A DNA stretch of 64,000 nt from positions 3,561,001 to 3,625,000 of the forward strand of contig NZ_CP034783.1 of assembly GCF_006094435.1 (NCBI RefSeq), given 5' to 3'. This document shows positions 62,597 through 64,000 of the stretch, piece by piece. The stretch is from Pseudomonas sp. MPC6. Lineage in GTDB: Bacteria; Pseudomonadota; Gammaproteobacteria; Pseudomonadales; Pseudomonadaceae. Made by a program: the position numbers and the translations under genes. The notes under the pieces are model-generated. The model was not told the origin of the DNA, searched no databases, and saw only the letters and a list, made by a program, of their open reading frames with translations. Position 1 is the first letter of the stretch; every line of letters starts with the position of its first letter.

Positions 62597-64000
62597 TCAC
62601 ACCGCAGATTTCACCGCAGTCGGACTCGCCCGCATCGCACTCAACCCGTAATAAATCAATCCGCCCAGAGCCGAGCCGGTAAACCAGCCATAGCTGTAGA
62701 ACCAGCTGAACACATCACTGCCGAGCGACAACAACGTCAACACCACCGGCACACCGAAGGCGATAAACCCGAACCAGTTCCACGCCGGGTAAACGTCATC
62801 GCGATACAGCCCGGCCAGATCCAGTTGCTGCTTCTTGATCAGGAAATAGTCCACCACCATGATCCCGGCGATCGGGCCCAACAAACTGGAGTAACCCAGC
62901 AACCAGTTGGAATAGACCGTTTCCAGGCTCAGATCGGACACAATCAGCCCCAGCTTTTTCAGCAGTTCATGCGCCATCAGCACCAGCCCGACCAGTCCGG
63001 TGAGCATTACCGCCTTGGTCCGGTTGATGACCTTGGGCGCAATGTTCTGGAAGTCGTTGGTCGGCGAAACGATGTTGGCTGCGGTGTTGGTCGACAGCGT
63101 GGCGATGATGATCAGCGCCATGGCCAGCGCAACCCACACCGGGCTCTGGATATGGCCGATCAGGGTGACAGGATCGGAGACGGTGACGCCCACCAGTTTC
63201 ACGGAGGCGGCCGTCATCACCACGCCGAGGGAGGCGAACAGAAACATGGTCAGGGGCAAGCCGATGATCTGCCCGACAATCTGGTCTTTCTGGCTTTTCG
63301 CATAGCGACTGAAGTCCGGGATGTTCAGGGACAAGGTGGCCCAGAACCCGACCATCGCGGTCAGGCCGGCAGCAAAGTAACTGACCACACTCGCCCCTTC
63401 CGGACGCTTGGGCGGGATCGCCAGCAACTCGCTCATCGATACATTCGGCATCGCCCAGACCAGCAGCCCCACACCGACCAGCACCAAAAGCGGCGCCGAC
63501 AGGGTTTCCAGCCACTTGATCGATTCGGCGCCACGAATCACCACCCACAGGTTCAGCACCCAGAACACCATGAAGCCGATGACTTCACCGGTACCGCCCA
63601 GTGACTTCCAGCCCTCGAACACCGACCCCAGGAACAGATGGATCGCCAATCCGCCGAACATTGTCTGGATACCGAACCAGCCGCAGGCCACCAACGCGCG
63701 GATCAGGCACGGAATGTTGGAGCCGAGGATGCCGAAGGACGAACGCAGCAACACCGGAAACGGAATGCCGTATTTAGTGCCGGGGAAGGCGTTGAGCGTC
63801 AGCGGAATCAGCACGATGATGTTGGCAAACAGAATCGCCAGCAGCGCTTCGCCCACGCTCAGGCCGAAGTAGGCGGTCAGGACCCCGCCGAGGGTGTAGG
63901 TCGGTACGCAGATCGCCATGCCGACCCACAAGGCGGTGATGTGCCATTTGTTCCAGGTTCGCTCGCGCACCTTGGTCGGTGCCATGTCGTGGTTGTAACG
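62597..64000 (-). CDS. NCS1 family nucleobase/hydantoin transporter, 5' end missing
   Basis: At least 467 residues of a twelve-helix inner-membrane symporter. The frame has no stop at the right edge. The residues before the Met at 63985 read RYNHD, which belongs to the conserved NCS1 start (YNxDLAPT...RTW), so the true start lies beyond 64000. Other features are WNKWHITALWVGMAICVPTYTLGG, SSFGILGSNIPCLIRALVACGWFGIQT and TNTAANIVSPTNDF, with the substrate and sodium-site helices of the Mhp1/PucI type. It probably imports uracil, hydantoin or allantoin for the hydrolase gene downstream. Confidence 0.92.
   Translation of the reverse strand, partial: RYNHDMAPTKVRERTWNKWHITALWVGMAICVPTYTLGGVLTAYFGLSVGEALLAILFANIIVLIPLTLNAFPGTKYGIPFPVLLRSSFGILGSNIPCLIRALVACGWFGIQTMFGGLAIHLFLGSVFEGWKSLGGTGEVIGFMVFWVLNLWVVIRGAESIKWLETLSAPLLVLVGVGLLVWAMPNVSMSELLAIPPKRPEGASVVSYFAAGLTAMVGFWATLSLNIPDFSRYAKSQKDQIVGQIIGLPLTMFLFASLGVVMTAASVKLVGVTVSDPVTLIGHIQSPVWVALAMALIIIATLSTNTAANIVSPTNDFQNIAPKVINRTKAVMLTGLVGLVLMAHELLKKLGLIVSDLSLETVYSNWLLGYSSLLGPIAGIMVVDYFLIKKQQLDLAGLYRDDVYPAWNWFGFIAFGVPVVLTLLSLGSDVFSWFYSYGWFTGSALGGLIYYGLSAMRASPTAVKSAV

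Overview
The window is a piece of a GC-rich gammaproteobacterial chromosome, almost certainly a Pseudomonas of the fluorescens group. The evidence is (i) about fourteen REP-type palindromic doublets built on GTAGGAGC...GCTTGCC/GCTTGCTC cores between genes, (ii) proteins nearly identical in length and layout to known Pseudomonas ones (LdcA, AcnB, FabI, PepN), and (iii) gene order as I remember it from P. aeruginosa, in which ldcA, dnaQ, rnhA, a methyltransferase, gloB, mltD, the five-gene npp peptide transporter and fabI lie together. I see no tRNA, rRNA, CRISPR array, prophage or insertion sequence.

Layout. 1-4758: a sugar-acid catabolic locus (AraD1-family enzyme cut by the left edge, MFS transporter, IlvD/Edd-type pentonate dehydratase, FadR-type regulator) with two operator-like sites in the divergent promoter region. 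4940-8426: an RND/MMPL exporter paired with a YCF48 beta-propeller protein. 8826-16416: a housekeeping block (pepN, DUF2797, yeaC, rhomboid protease, metallophosphatase, nadK) read leftward, then a DUF1853 gene read rightward. 16546-18776: an arsB arsenite transporter behind what looks like a deleted arsR, and a ChrR-type flavin reductase. 18951-27838: small conserved protein, LysR regulator, GNAT, ldcA, dnaQ, rnhA, methyltransferase, gloB, mltD. 28101-36299: nppA1A2BCD and fabI, all rightward with gaps of at most 22 bases. 36523-41483: GGDEF protein, then a three-gene periplasmic molybdenum hydroxylase set (2Fe-2S subunit, molybdopterin subunit, dihaem cytochrome c) opposite an AraC regulator. 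41540-45498: two divergent LysE exporters, then ada, an AlkA-like glycosylase and a GFA-domain protein. 45514-50722: miaE, tandem universal stress protein, DUF1289 protein, acnB with an unusual 140-base inverted-repeat element in its upstream region. 50890-54188: HAAAP-family amino-acid transporter, tautomerase, and an AT-richer stretch with two small secreted proteins. 54367-58692: 2-hydroxyacid dehydrogenase, an aminoglycoside-phosphotransferase-like protein with an SDR enzyme, and a Gfo/Idh/MocA dehydrogenase behind a repeated operator-like motif. 58760-61012: small lipoprotein, DUF1652 protein behind a 22-codon coupled small ORF, PAS-PAS-PAS-LuxR regulator. 61145-64000: N-carbamoyl amino acid hydrolase and an NCS1 transporter cut by the right edge, the typical tail of a reductive pyrimidine degradation cluster.

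Most of the window is ordinary core genome. I found no convincing new multi-gene system. The best leads are small: the acnB-upstream inverted-repeat element, the arsR deletion scar, an (ACCT)11 microsatellite touching a GGDEF gene, several clean operator-like palindromes with no assigned regulator, and the coupled micro-ORF before the DUF1652 gene.
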